Origin: a virus
IMG/VR virus record: IMGVR_UViG_3300023174_000316
Span: 1-41,650 of that record
DNA length: 41,650 nt
Reading direction: 5' to 3' (one strand)
Part shown: piece after piece, positions 1 through 8,521 of the stretch
Numbering within the stretch: position 1 is the first letter of the stretch
Layout of the letters: each line of letters starts with the position of its first letter
Made by a program: the position numbers and the translations under genes
The notes under the pieces: model-generated
Databases searched by the model: none
The model's input: only the letters and a program-made list of their open reading frames with translations
Told to the model about the DNA's origin: nothing

Positions 1-3000
1 TTGTTAATTCTTGAATTGTTTCATTAGAAAGACGTTTTCTATAATATTGAATTGAATCAACAATATTATTGCCAATTTGTTGACCCGAAGTATTACCAAT
101 TGCTCCAATAACAAATCTGTCTATATTAGTTGGTAGTATACCCGTATTATCTGTGTTAATTGAACCATTTATACTTCCTGCAAAATTATTATTTTGTAAA
201 GCAAGTGCGCTTTGTACATAAGATGAAAGATACATCGTTTTACTAAAAGAAGCTTGAGTGCTAAAACTAGTTAAGCTAACCGCATTTGTAAACGTTGGAG
301 TATTATTAAAGTATCCATAAATATTACCGTTAACTCTATTAGGTGATTGAAAGCCATAAACAGGATTATAATTTTGGGAACCTCCATAACTTAAAGGTCT
401 ATGTGCGCAAAATATTGTTCCTTCGCTTTGATTATAAATACTAGCAATATTTTGACCATCTATAATACATACATCTTGTCCACGAGTTCTGGTGGCACTT
501 GTTGTTGGAATGTAACTTGTAAAAGGATTTCCAGGCTCCATTTGTGCGCCCCATATAAAAAGGGATTCTGCTGTAGTGAATGAATTATTACCACCGATAT
601 ATGCTCTTAGCTCAGACGCACTTGTTGGATAGGTTGCAGTAACAGAAAATCTTTGCCATTGATTTGTTGTTGTGAAGTTAGCACTACCGATCAAATCAAT
701 ACCAACATTAGTATATAAATTAATTGATAATGTTGATGGTGTAACCGCCGCAGATCCAAAATTACCTACAGCCTTGGCCCACACACTAAATGTATGAGAG
801 GTGTTTGCAAGTCCTGTAAGTGTTTGATAAATACTCGCGTCACTACCTGTTGCAGATAATAAGGTAGCATTATATGCACCATCTGGAGATAATGTACTAA
901 GAGTTTTATATTCTACCGTACTATTGGTCTTTGGCCAAATTGATTGACTGAAATCTGTTGAATATTTAAGAAGATTTGTTTTACTCTCCTCAAGTACCAA
1001 TCCCCAACAAGCACCAGATACACCAACAGATTCTGAATGGTGTGTAAATCGTGGTTGATTAGTCGCTGCATATTTAATCAAACCATCAGCTCCCAAATAA
1101 GTACTTCCAGATATAGCATCAGTTTGAGTTCTAGAAAAGGCTACTGTTGGTCCTTTACGAGATGTGGTAGTTTTATCTTGTGAAAATTGAATATCTAAAA
1201 GAAGTGGATCTGCAATACCTATTTTCCCGAAATTATCAGGTATAGTTTTAAAATCTGAACTTAATTGTGATCTTACTTTATTTTTTAAAACATAATCAAA
1301 AATTCCATTCTGTTTGTATAAATCATTATATGATGCGGACTGTGGTATAGTACACATTGAATTATTAAAGTCTAAGGTAAAATCGGTAATCGTGCCATCA
1401 TAAGTACTAACATATTCAAAAAATGAATAATACTTATCAAAATCTTTGGATGTAAAATCCGATGGTAATACCAATGGCCATCCCCATGTAGTATTATATG
1501 AACTCAATGGGTATGTTTGATTAATTAATGTTATAGTTTCTGCTGAGAGTGGAATGTATGTATTTAAAAGTTTGTAATTATTACTAAATTTCTCCAAAGC
1601 CACTATATCTTTTCCAGCAGTTATAGTATAATACAATGTGGTTATTTGATTTCCTATATTTTTACCATATGTGTCTTTTGAAGAGTATCCTTTCACATCA
1701 AAGTTACTAGCAAATTTGTTTTCATAACCATTTAATTTATTTTTTGATATACTTATTAAATTTAAAATGCGTTTTATTGATTCGGGATAATTATTGACAT
1801 TTTTCAAAATATCACCATCCAGCATTTCAATTTGTGAAATTAATGCAGAAATTTCATTTCTATCAACATCTTGGGTATTTTCCACAAAATTGGATATTTT
1901 TTCATATAATTTAGCTCCTAAATTATCATCTATCGGAGTAGTTTGATTGTAAATAGCTCCTAAAAAGTCATCAAACAATACGGTTTTATCTACTAATGAT
2001 TCTTGGAATCTCAAATCCTTTAAAAGATCACCCATATTAAAGTCTTCATGCTTTTTAGACATTTTATAGTAATCTTTTGGATATACATAAAATTGTGATG
2101 ATCTTCCAACTTCTTGAGCAAGATAATCATTTTTCATATAAATGGAATAAGGACCATTTATTTGATTTTCATTTATATATAAGTCCGATAAATTTATATA
2201 ACATTTACTTGCACCTTTATAATGAGATATAGCTGAAATATTTTCACTGATTGTGTTTAGATTATCATCTACAATATAAACACTGTATGGTGGATTGTAT
2301 AAGAAAGAACTTATCGGATTAGTTTTTATTGAAAAGTTTTCATTATCTTTTAGTTTGATTATGAAATATAATTTACTATCTTCGAATTGTATTGGATTTA
2401 TATCAAAAGATGATATAGAATAATATTCACCATCCAAACCGTTGGAAGTTATACTGTATCTTGCTGATAATGTATTTTCAACAACCTTACAAGACAACAA
2501 TATTGATGTTGTATTAAAATAAGAAACATGATTTGATGATGTCGGAGAATATATATTAGTTTTATCAAAATAAAACCTTACAATATCTTGGTTTGATGGT
2601 GTATCGTCTTTGAAATATATATCTTTGTATCCACTGATACCTGTGAATTCAGCACCATCATCAGTTTTTGAACATTGGACGATAGTATTGTTTGATGTTT
2701 TTACATAAACTTCACTGTTTGGAATTTCTATACTATCAATTTCTCTAAATTGATAAAAGTTTAATCCTTTGTTTAAAAACTTATCATATAAACCATATGT
2801 ATTTTCTAAATGACCATATTTGTTTTTCTTTTGCGTCTGATGATGAGCACTTGTACTTCCTTCAACTTCATAAAATATATTTGCTTTATTTTGATATGTT
2901 GGATATGTTGCAATAACTCTCCACGGTCCAGTTATTTTTCCACTACTTAGAGTTATTTGAGAATTTGAACCAGCGGTATCAATTGAAAAATTATGAGGCA

Positions 3001-3985
3001 AATAATCATATATCATTATTTCAGCAGTGTATATAGAAATTTTTGCATTGTTAAAACAATCATAAACAACCAAATTTACATAATATTTTCCTGGATAATC
3101 GTAAGATTTTACAGCAGTTAAAACTTCAGATGATGTTCCATCACCAAAATTCCATAATATTTTAGCATTTTTTATATTTTCAATTCTAGGTATGAATTTT
3201 AAAGGAGTTATATTCAATGAATATGAACTTAGTGTGTTTTCATCTTTATAATCCAACACATCAAACAGCACATCTATAGAATTAGAAGGATCATCTAAAT
3301 CAGAGCGTGGTGCAAGTGTGGTAGTAGTGGTAGTTGTAGTTGGAGCTGGTGTAGTAGTAGTAGTGGTAGTGGTAGTTGGAGCTGGTGTAGTAGTGGTAGT
3401 GGTGGTAGTCGGAGCTGGTGTTGTAGTAGTGGTTGGAAGTATTAAATCTGCAAATGCTATATTAGAACCAAACGCTCCTCCTTTGCCACTAATAGTTAAT
3501 TTAGTGAATGGTTCATTTGATGTAATTTCCGCTACAAATGCAGCACCTTGGTTTCGTGGCCTATTAACACCTTTTCCACACAGCACTAAATTGTTTATAA
3601 GAGTGGCAAGACAGCTGGTTGGTAGAGAAACATTAGCTGCTTTATTACTATTCAATACAAATTCAAAATCTTCATTTATATCAGGTAGGAACTCTCCTTG
3701 TTGACCACACCCTGATACGATAACTTTTATACTTTTAATTGGAGAGGAAAAATTAAGAGTATAACTCCAAGCAGATTGTGTTCCCACCCTAGCTGAATAA
3801 TATTGGCTTGGTACAACTTCTACACCACCGCATATTTGGTCAAGTTTAGGAATATTATTTGGAATTGTAATTTGACTAACATCTCCACTGGTGTTCTGTG
3901 TTACAGTCACACCCTTTACTACCGTTGGTGTCGCCCATGGTGGTGGTATGAATTCCGTGATTGATGAATTAGTAAAACGTGCCAT
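1..3985 (-). CDS. Large tail adhesin/fibre protein with PKD and lectin-like domains (3' end outside window)
   Basis: An open frame of 1328 codons runs from the ATG at 3985 off the left edge, so the C-terminus is missing, probably by only a few residues. The N-terminal 180 residues are beta-rich with several Cys. A linker of about 40 residues of Thr broken by Pro-Ala-Pro follows (3436-3317). Then comes a PKD-type domain with the hallmark WNFGDGT near 3140, a long unassigned region with coiled stretches (about 2050-1750), and a C-terminal part (about 1170-1) with the ESKTNLLKYSTDFSQSIW signature and the YYRKRLSNETIQEL ending typical of concanavalin-A/LamG-like domains in phage tail proteins. 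It lies directly downstream of gp6, where T4 has gp7. Host-surface binding is inferred from domain types. No T4 fibre is recognisably homologous. Confidence 0.8.
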   Translation of the reverse strand, partial: MARFTNSSITEFIPPPWATPTVVKGVTVTQNTSGDVSQITIPNNIPKLDQICGGVEVVPSQYYSARVGTQSAWSYTLNFSSPIKSIKVIVSGCGQQGEFLPDINEDFEFVLNSNKAANVSLPTSCLATLINNLVLCGKGVNRPRNQGAAFVAEITSNEPFTKLTISGKGGAFGSNIAFADLILPTTTTTPAPTTTTTTTTPAPTTTTTTTTTPAPTTTTTTTTLAPRSDLDDPSNSIDVLFDVLDYKDENTLSSYSLNITPLKFIPRIENIKNAKILWNFGDGTSSEVLTAVKSYDYPGKYYVNLVVYDCFNNAKISIYTAEIMIYDYLPHNFSIDTAGSNSQITLSSGKITGPWRVIATYPTYQNKANIFYEVEGSTSAHHQTQKKNKYGHLENTYGLYDKFLNKGLNFYQFREIDSIEIPNSEVYVKTSNNTIVQCSKTDDGAEFTGISGYKDIYFKDDTPSNQDIVRFYFDKTNIYSPTSSNHVSYFNTTSILLSCKVVENTLSARYSITSNGLDGEYYSISSFDINPIQFEDSKLYFIIKLKDNENFSIKTNPISSFLYNPPYSVYIVDDNLNTISENISAISHYKGASKCYINLSDLYINENQINGPYSIYMKNDYLAQEVGRSSQFYVYPKDYYKMSKKHEDFNMGDLLKDLRFQESLVDKTVLFDDFLGAIYNQTTPIDDNLGAKLYEKISNFVENTQDVDRNEISALISQIEMLDGDILKNVNNYPESIKRILNLISISKNKLNGYENKFASNFDVKGYSSKDTYGKNIGNQITTLYYTITAGKDIVALEKFSNNYKLLNTYIPLSAETITLINQTYPLSSYNTTWGWPLVLPSDFTSKDFDKYYSFFEYVSTYDGTITDFTLDFNNSMCTIPQSASYNDLYKQNGIFDYVLKNKVRSQLSSDFKTIPDNFGKIGIADPLLLDIQFSQDKTTTSRKGPTVAFSRTQTDAISGSTYLGADGLIKYAATNQPRFTHHSESVGVSGACWGLVLEESKTNLLKYSTDFSQSIWPKTNSTVEYKTLSTLSPDGAYNATLLSATGSDASIYQTLTGLANTSHTFSVWAKAVGNFGSAAVTPSTLSINLYTNVGIDLIGSANFTTTNQWQRFSVTATYPTSASELRAYIGGNNSFTTAESLFIWGAQMEPGNPFTSYIPTTSATRTRGQDVCIIDGQNIASIYNQSEGTIFCAHRPLSYGGSQNYNPVYGFQSPNRVNGNIYGYFNNTPTFTNAVSLTSFSTQASFSKTMYLSSYVQSALALQNNNFAGSINGSINTDNTGILPTNIDRFVIGAIGNTSGQQIGNNIVDSIQYYRKRLSNETIQELT
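3317..3436 (-). repeat. Thr/Pro-Ala-Pro linker-encoding repeat
   Basis: About 40 codons of ACN (Thr) are interrupted at regular intervals by CCA GCT CCA (Pro-Ala-Pro), giving three or four near-identical units of roughly 33 bp. This is a flexible, possibly extended linker between two domains of the adhesin. The antisense strand gives a misleading Val-rich open frame here. Confidence 0.85.
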
Positions 3986-3988
3986 AAA

Positions 3989-5797
3989 TTATATAATTTC
4001 AATTTTATTTATTAAATTCAAAGGTCTATAGAAATAAGGAAACTTAAAAAATGGCATCGTTGTATTTTGATTTACAAATTCAGAATCAACCCCTTCAAAA
4101 ACTGGGTTCCAAGATATAAACGACAATCCATTAAATGTTGCGCCGTCGTTGCTGTTTGTTGTTTGTATTAAATTAACTCCGTCAATATTTAAAATATCAC
4201 TTGTTAAAGTAGATAAATTCATAATCCCCCCAAGTTGATTATTTTCAGCTTTGAAGAAATTTACAATTTTATTTCTAACTGCTTCTTTTATAGTTTGTTT
4301 GTTTATTCTTGTGTTTTTATCCAATGTAATAACTATTTTACTATCATAATAAGCATCTTTAGTCGCTGCTTTTGTTGAATATCCTATATCAAATGCCATA
4401 TATACTGGATCTCTTGGGATTATTTCGTGACTCAACATTTTTTTATCATTTGTTAAATCTCTAATTAGATTTTTGAAACTGTTTGGCAAATATGTTGGAT
4501 AAGATTCATCAACATTTATGATAAAATCAGGAACACAGAATATATTAACATTATTAAAATCACAACTATCAGCAAAGTTAACTTGGTTTAATAAAACTCT
4601 AGTAACTTTGTTAGGATCTACACATATACTATAAAAATATTGTATATATTCTTCCAAAAATTTTTCATTATTTGCTACCTTTACAGATTTTAAAATGTTT
4701 GGAATGCTCTTTTTTAAATAAATTTCATAATCTTGCTCGCTTACTAATCTATATTGGGATGAAATTAAAAATGGTACATTCTTTTTAAGATCTTCAATGC
4801 TTTCAGCATCACTGATAGTTGTTGAATTTAAAGGATTGATAAAAGTCAATAATGAACTCTTATCTTTGCTTATTAAAGTTGATGTTTGACTATAAACATC
4901 ATCATATATTTGATTGAATGTGCTAGAAGAATAGTTAAACAACTTATTTCCATTTATTACATTTTTACTAATGATTCCAGCGTCACCATCACTCAGTAAA
5001 TACATTACTTTTACTTCATCACCTTGTTCTAATTTTCTTCCAAATGTGCCGTTTCCAAATTTTACTTCATAATGACCGTTTTCATTCAATCTCAATTCAT
5101 ATATTTTTTCATTAGCACTTGAGAAAAATATAGTGTTAACTTTTGAATATTCAAACCATTTATCTGTATCTTGCTCTTTAACATACACAGTAATAGTACC
5201 ATCAGCTATAAAGTTATCATCGTTTAAATTGACTAAATTATCAACAACAATTGGAAAGGTTTCAAATTCAAGACCTTCTGATGTATATGCGGGATATTCA
5301 CCAACACTGCCTTGATATAAAATCAAATTATCATTTATAGTTGTTATACTTTCATCAGATGATGTTACTTTTTCAAAGAAAAAATCATCCAATATGGTAT
5401 ATTGAATATTATCTACCAAAAAGTAACTATATTTTTTCAAATAATAACTTCCAGTTGGTAATGTTGAATCGGCAGTACAATTAATTGGAACTTGGGATGT
5501 TTGTTTACCAGTTGGGTTATATCCAACTAATTTTATTATACGATTCATATTTTCATAAATCGATGATTGTGTAAACAATGATTCTGAACTTGTTTGGTTG
5601 AGATAAAACATCAGAACGTGAGTAGTATAAGCAATAATATCAATCAATGATGATAAGTTACTACCTTCATAATTTTGATCAGTGAACTTTGAACTCTCAT
5701 TCAATCGTTGAATGATAAAGTTTTTTAAAGACACCGCATCAAAATTTATATAAGCGTCTGTTGGTAAATTATATTCTAATGTTTTTGTATCACTCAT
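3989..5797 (-). CDS. 6: Baseplate wedge subunit gp6-like (baseplate J family)
   Basis: This 602-residue protein matches T4 gp6 in length (660) and in the N-terminal block: FxxKNFIIQRLN, then FTDQNYEGSNLSSLIDIIAY, then FYLNQTSSESLF and ENMNRIIKLVGYNPTGKQT. These are hallmarks of gp6, which dimerises to form the inner ring of the baseplate wedge. The ATG at 5797 gives the expected N-terminus. A weak TTAAATAT motif lies 9 nt upstream. The next gene starts 3 bases after its stop, and gp25 lies just upstream, the same gp25-gp6 pairing as in T4-like phages. No oddity was seen. Confidence 0.95.
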   Translation of the reverse strand: MSDTKTLEYNLPTDAYINFDAVSLKNFIIQRLNESSKFTDQNYEGSNLSSLIDIIAYTTHVLMFYLNQTSSESLFTQSSIYENMNRIIKLVGYNPTGKQTSQVPINCTADSTLPTGSYYLKKYSYFLVDNIQYTILDDFFFEKVTSSDESITTINDNLILYQGSVGEYPAYTSEGLEFETFPIVVDNLVNLNDDNFIADGTITVYVKEQDTDKWFEYSKVNTIFFSSANEKIYELRLNENGHYEVKFGNGTFGRKLEQGDEVKVMYLLSDGDAGIISKNVINGNKLFNYSSSTFNQIYDDVYSQTSTLISKDKSSLLTFINPLNSTTISDAESIEDLKKNVPFLISSQYRLVSEQDYEIYLKKSIPNILKSVKVANNEKFLEEYIQYFYSICVDPNKVTRVLLNQVNFADSCDFNNVNIFCVPDFIINVDESYPTYLPNSFKNLIRDLTNDKKMLSHEIIPRDPVYMAFDIGYSTKAATKDAYYDSKIVITLDKNTRINKQTIKEAVRNKIVNFFKAENNQLGGIMNLSTLTSDILNIDGVNLIQTTNSNDGATFNGLSFISWNPVFEGVDSEFVNQNTTMPFFKFPYFYRPLNLINKIEII

Positions 5798-5805
5798 TTT
5801 AAAAA

Positions 5806-5813
5806 ATATTTAA
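5806..5813 (-). promoter_or_regulatory. Weak late-promoter-like motif before gp6
   Basis: TTAAATAT on the minus strand ends 9 nt before the gp6 ATG. Its spacing differs from the 5-nt norm in this window, so it may be fortuitous and gp6 may rely on the gp25 promoter. Confidence 0.3.
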
Positions 5814-5822
5814 TAGGTAAAG

Positions 5823-6308
5823 TTATATAATAGTATATCCAGATGTATTAAGTCTGGATTTTATACTCAATCCAGTCACTCCTAAACTTGGAACATCTAT
5901 TTGTAATTCTATATTGTATTGATTTTCTTCCTCATTAGGCTCAACAAACAAATCAATGATTGTTATTCTAGGTTCCATTTCAGGCAAATGAGTTTCAATA
6001 TCATCTTTAATGATTTCAGTTGTAAAATCATCCATTGGTTCAAACAAAAATCTTCTTAAATCAATTCCATAAGTGGGATTTAATATTTTATCCCCTGGTG
6101 ATGTTAAAAATGCATTGGTTATGCTATTTTTTATAGCTTCAATATCATAAGACGCTTGTACATCTTTTAAAAATTCTTTTTTATTGAGTTGACTATTGTA
6201 AGAATATGCTGGATTTAAATCTAAAGCTAAATCTTTATATAAATAGCCCTTATCTAAAGATATCTTGTCTAATGAATTAGCTTCAAGAGATTTAATTTTA
6301 ATTGCCAT
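5823..6308 (-). CDS. 25: Baseplate wedge subunit gp25-like
   Basis: 161 residues. The core (about residues 55-155) contains ITNAFLTSPGDKILNPTYG, LRRFLFEPMD, a Glu/Asp-rich helix and RITIIDLFVEP, the standard signature of the gp25-like (GPW/gp25) baseplate family. In T4 and all contractile injection systems gp25 joins gp6 and gp53 to form the core bundle that anchors the wedge to the tube-sheath junction. The N-terminal 50 residues extend beyond the core. A TTAAATAT motif lies 6 nt before the ATG. The partner gp6 is immediately downstream, and gp53 is far away at 33605. Confidence 0.95.
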   Translation of the reverse strand: MAIKIKSLEANSLDKISLDKGYLYKDLALDLNPAYSYNSQLNKKEFLKDVQASYDIEAIKNSITNAFLTSPGDKILNPTYGIDLRRFLFEPMDDFTTEIIKDDIETHLPEMEPRITIIDLFVEPNEEENQYNIELQIDVPSLGVTGLSIKSRLNTSGYTII

Positions 6309-6313
6309 TGAGT

Positions 6314-6321
6314 ATATTTAA
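6314..6321 (-). promoter_or_regulatory. Late promoter motif before gp25-like gene
   Basis: TTAAATAT on the minus strand; the TAAATA core ends 6 nt before the ATG at 6308. It fits the window-wide late-promoter pattern, with T instead of A after the core. Confidence 0.55.
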
Positions 6322-6331
6322 TACGACGTAG

Positions 6332-6610
6332 CTATTCAGATTTTTTTTTAGTTTTTTTCCATTGTACACGTTTAGAACTACGTTTTTTGTACATTTTTCC
6401 TTTTATCTTGTTACATTCAGCTTTAGTAGCCCTGCATGCTGGATAAGAACCCCTTGATGTATTATTTCTACCGCACGGTCCTCCAGTTTTACAATTAATC
6501 CACCCGCTGAATTTTTTACCTTTCTTATCTACATGAGGAGCAAACCAATCACGTAAATTTTCTAATATTTCAATTTGACTATAATGTACTGTATTGTCAT
6601 TCTCATTCAT
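6332..6610 (-). CDS. Small basic Cys-containing protein, unknown function
   Basis: 92 residues. The central part reads WINCKTGGPCGRNN, then RGSYPACRATKAECN, followed by a Lys/Arg-rich tail. Short Cys motifs of this type (CKTGGPCGR...YPACRPT) are widespread in uncharacterised phage and giant-virus proteins of the DUF5872-like kind; the exact family name is from memory and uncertain. The four Cys could bind metal, and the basic tail could bind nucleic acid. The gene overlaps the upstream gene by one base (TAATG), so the two are probably translationally coupled. Function unknown. Confidence 0.7.
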   Translation of the reverse strand: MNENDNTVHYSQIEILENLRDWFAPHVDKKGKKFSGWINCKTGGPCGRNNTSRGSYPACRATKAECNKIKGKMYKKRSSKRVQWKKTKKKSE

Positions 6611-6795
6611 TAGTTCATTTTTCCTTTTCTTTTAACGCATTTTTGAACGTAACCACTGGCATAAGCACTAGGCCAGACATCGTACTTGGCCTTGGCCTTT
6701 GCTTGGCATTTTGATCTAAGTTTTGATACTTTTTTCTTCTTTTTTGGTGTATACTTTTCAAGAAGAACAGCGTATAATTCATTAAATTCATTCAT
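6610..6795 (-). CDS. Small basic protein with VWPSAYASG motif and CTS-like N-terminus
   Basis: 61 residues, very Lys-rich. The N-terminus MNEFNELYAVLLEKY resembles those of several neighbours (FN-K/E-L-Y/C..(I/L)LE) and T4 capsid-targeting peptides that end in a prohead-protease site (L/I-x-E). The C-terminal part, KYDVWPSAYASGYVQKC, is a recurring motif in uncharacterised phage structural proteins. A CTAAATAT motif 7 nt upstream of the ATG suggests late expression. It may be a DNA-binding peptide packaged in the head; this is inference. Confidence 0.7.
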   Translation of the reverse strand: MNEFNELYAVLLEKYTPKKKKKVSKLRSKCQAKAKAKYDVWPSAYASGYVQKCVKRKGKMN

Positions 6796-6801
6796 AATTC
6801 A

Positions 6802-6809
6802 ATATTTAG
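6802..6809 (-). promoter_or_regulatory. Late promoter motif before 61-residue gene
   Basis: CTAAATAT on the minus strand, with the core ending 7 nt before the ATG at 6795. It sits in the 16-base gap between two minus-strand genes. Confidence 0.55.
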
Positions 6810-6811
6810 TA

Positions 6812-8488
6812 TTACCAATTTTTACAACTTAAATAACGAGCAGTTCCTGGTTTTGCAGTTGAACATTTATGTCTTGAACGAAATGATTTTTTTCTCTTAG
6901 TGTTACCACTTTTCCCAGTTACTTTAACACCCTTCTGTCCAAAATGTACTCTTTTATACCCAGAACCATCTGGATTTTTTACACATTGCATGTATTTTTT
7001 ACCAGGTCTTGTGCTACTAGCTTTTTTAGTTGTTCCAGTACACTTAGCTGATTTTTTTTCCAGTAATTCAATTATATCAATTTCATAATCATCATGATCA
7101 AATTCCATAGATTCAAGTATTGAAGATACAAATGAATCAAAAGAAGATATATGACTCTCTGATAGTTGCTTTCTATACTTGTTGAGTTCTTGAAGCATCA
7201 ACTGTGCTGTGTTTATTTTTGTTCTGCCAGTAGCATTACTCCACATAGTTCTGGTATATCCTTTGATATTTTGCTTTTGAGAATCGGTCAAAGCCAACAT
7301 ATCAACCAAATCTTCGATATATTTACGATTTTTAATAATCTTAGTTGTCCAAGTTTCTTCGTTATTGATTGAATCTAATATTTTTTTTAATTCTAAATAA
7401 GCACTATCTGATTTTTCATCACTATCCATTGCAACAGGAGCTAACTTATGAGGTTTAAATCCGAACTTTTCATTATACTTCATATTGTTATACAAATTAA
7501 CCAATTGAACAAAAGGAAGAGAATTGTAATCTCTAACTTTGGTTATATTAACATTTGCATTCAATTCTTGATCTCTTAATTCTGCTTCTCTTTGAGAATA
7601 TCGAGTATCATAAATATCCAAATATGCAAGAATTGGATTGATTGTAGGGTCTTCAGAAGCTAAAGCTCTCAACATGTTCATTTTTTCTTGCATCCCCTTT
7701 GGAGTATCTTCCCAATTTAATTGAGAAAGATCTTGAAATTGATTTTCTGATGCGAGTTTTTGTTCATTATCCAATAATAATTGTTCAGCAGTGGACTTTA
7801 GATAATATCTAAATGCTTCCATCTTTTGATCATTCAACATTTTGTTGGTTTCTTCAATTTCACTGGTTCTTTCTAAAACTTGATTGTATATATCTTGAGC
7901 AGTGTTTAATTTATTTTCATATTCTTGGCGTTCTGCTTCAATTTTATTTAATTCTTTATCTATAGCCGCAATTTCTGTTGGTCTTTCAGTATTTTTCTTA
8001 ACTGTTTCTAGATAAGCTATTTTAGCTCTTCTTGTTTCCTCTTCCCCAGCATACTTTGCAATATTTCCTGGAAATATTTTCATTACATTTTCTTCATCGT
8101 ATATTTTATCTTTTCCATTTTCATCTTGTAATGTAATTTTTCCGTATGATTCTCTTTTCTTATCCATATCATTTGACATAGCTACTATTCTTTTATTGAA
8201 ATCGATATCGTTTTCTAACAAGCGAAATGCATTGTTTAAAACTTTATAGATCCTTTTCATTGCACGAAAACCATCACCGCTTTTTCCATTAGTTTCTGGA
8301 TCTGCTGTAACTTCGTTTGACCATTCCCAACGATCCAAAGGTGTCTTTTTTTCTTGAGTTCCTCCAAACCCAGCTGAAGTTCTACTAAACCCCATAGGAG
8401 CAGCTGTTTCTTTAGCAGTTTTATATGTTTGTCCAGGTCTAGTACCTTTAGCTTCTAGGATTACTTCACAAAGTTTGTTAAAATTCAT
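6812..8488 (-). CDS. Coiled-coil protein with CTS-like N-terminus and basic Cys C-terminal module
   Basis: 558 residues from the ATG at 8488. The frame stays open for five more codons to 8503, but the upstream ATG overlaps an ATAAATAA promoter motif whose spacing points to 8488. The N-terminus MNFNKLCEVILEA resembles T4 capsid-targeting peptides with an ILE cleavage site. Residues of about 110-250 are Glu/Lys-rich and likely coiled coil. The last 80 residues carry KCTGTTKKA, YMQCVKNPDGSGYKRVHFG, KSFRSRHKCSTAKPGTARYLSC and end in NW, a module recurring in uncharacterised phage and giant-virus proteins (DUF5754/DUF5872-like, from memory). It is likely a late head-associated protein; function unknown. 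Confidence 0.75.
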   Translation of the reverse strand: MNFNKLCEVILEAKGTRPGQTYKTAKETAAPMGFSRTSAGFGGTQEKKTPLDRWEWSNEVTADPETNGKSGDGFRAMKRIYKVLNNAFRLLENDIDFNKRIVAMSNDMDKKRESYGKITLQDENGKDKIYDEENVMKIFPGNIAKYAGEEETRRAKIAYLETVKKNTERPTEIAAIDKELNKIEAERQEYENKLNTAQDIYNQVLERTSEIEETNKMLNDQKMEAFRYYLKSTAEQLLLDNEQKLASENQFQDLSQLNWEDTPKGMQEKMNMLRALASEDPTINPILAYLDIYDTRYSQREAELRDQELNANVNITKVRDYNSLPFVQLVNLYNNMKYNEKFGFKPHKLAPVAMDSDEKSDSAYLELKKILDSINNEETWTTKIIKNRKYIEDLVDMLALTDSQKQNIKGYTRTMWSNATGRTKINTAQLMLQELNKYRKQLSESHISSFDSFVSSILESMEFDHDDYEIDIIELLEKKSAKCTGTTKKASSTRPGKKYMQCVKNPDGSGYKRVHFGQKGVKVTGKSGNTKRKKSFRSRHKCSTAKPGTARYLSCKNW

Positions 8489-8492
8489 AACT

Positions 8493-8500
8493 TTATTTAT
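8493..8500 (-). promoter_or_regulatory. Late promoter motif that sets the start at 8488
   Basis: ATAAATAA on the minus strand, with TAAATA ending exactly 5 nt before the ATG at 8488. The longer frame beginning at 8503 would use the promoter itself as coding sequence. Confidence 0.75.
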
Positions 8501-8508
8501 CATTTCAA

Positions 8509-8516
8509 CTAAATAA
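8509..8516 (+). promoter_or_regulatory. Late promoter motif before 300-residue gene
   Basis: CTAAATAA, core ending 6 nt before the ATG at 8522. It faces away from the promoter at 8493-8500; the two promoters share a 33-base gap. Confidence 0.7.
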
Positions 8517-8521
8517 TTTAC

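Noticed and set aside
3318-3704. Val-rich ORF on the plus strand
   Set aside because: It is the antisense of the Thr/Pro-Ala-Pro linker inside the adhesin gene.
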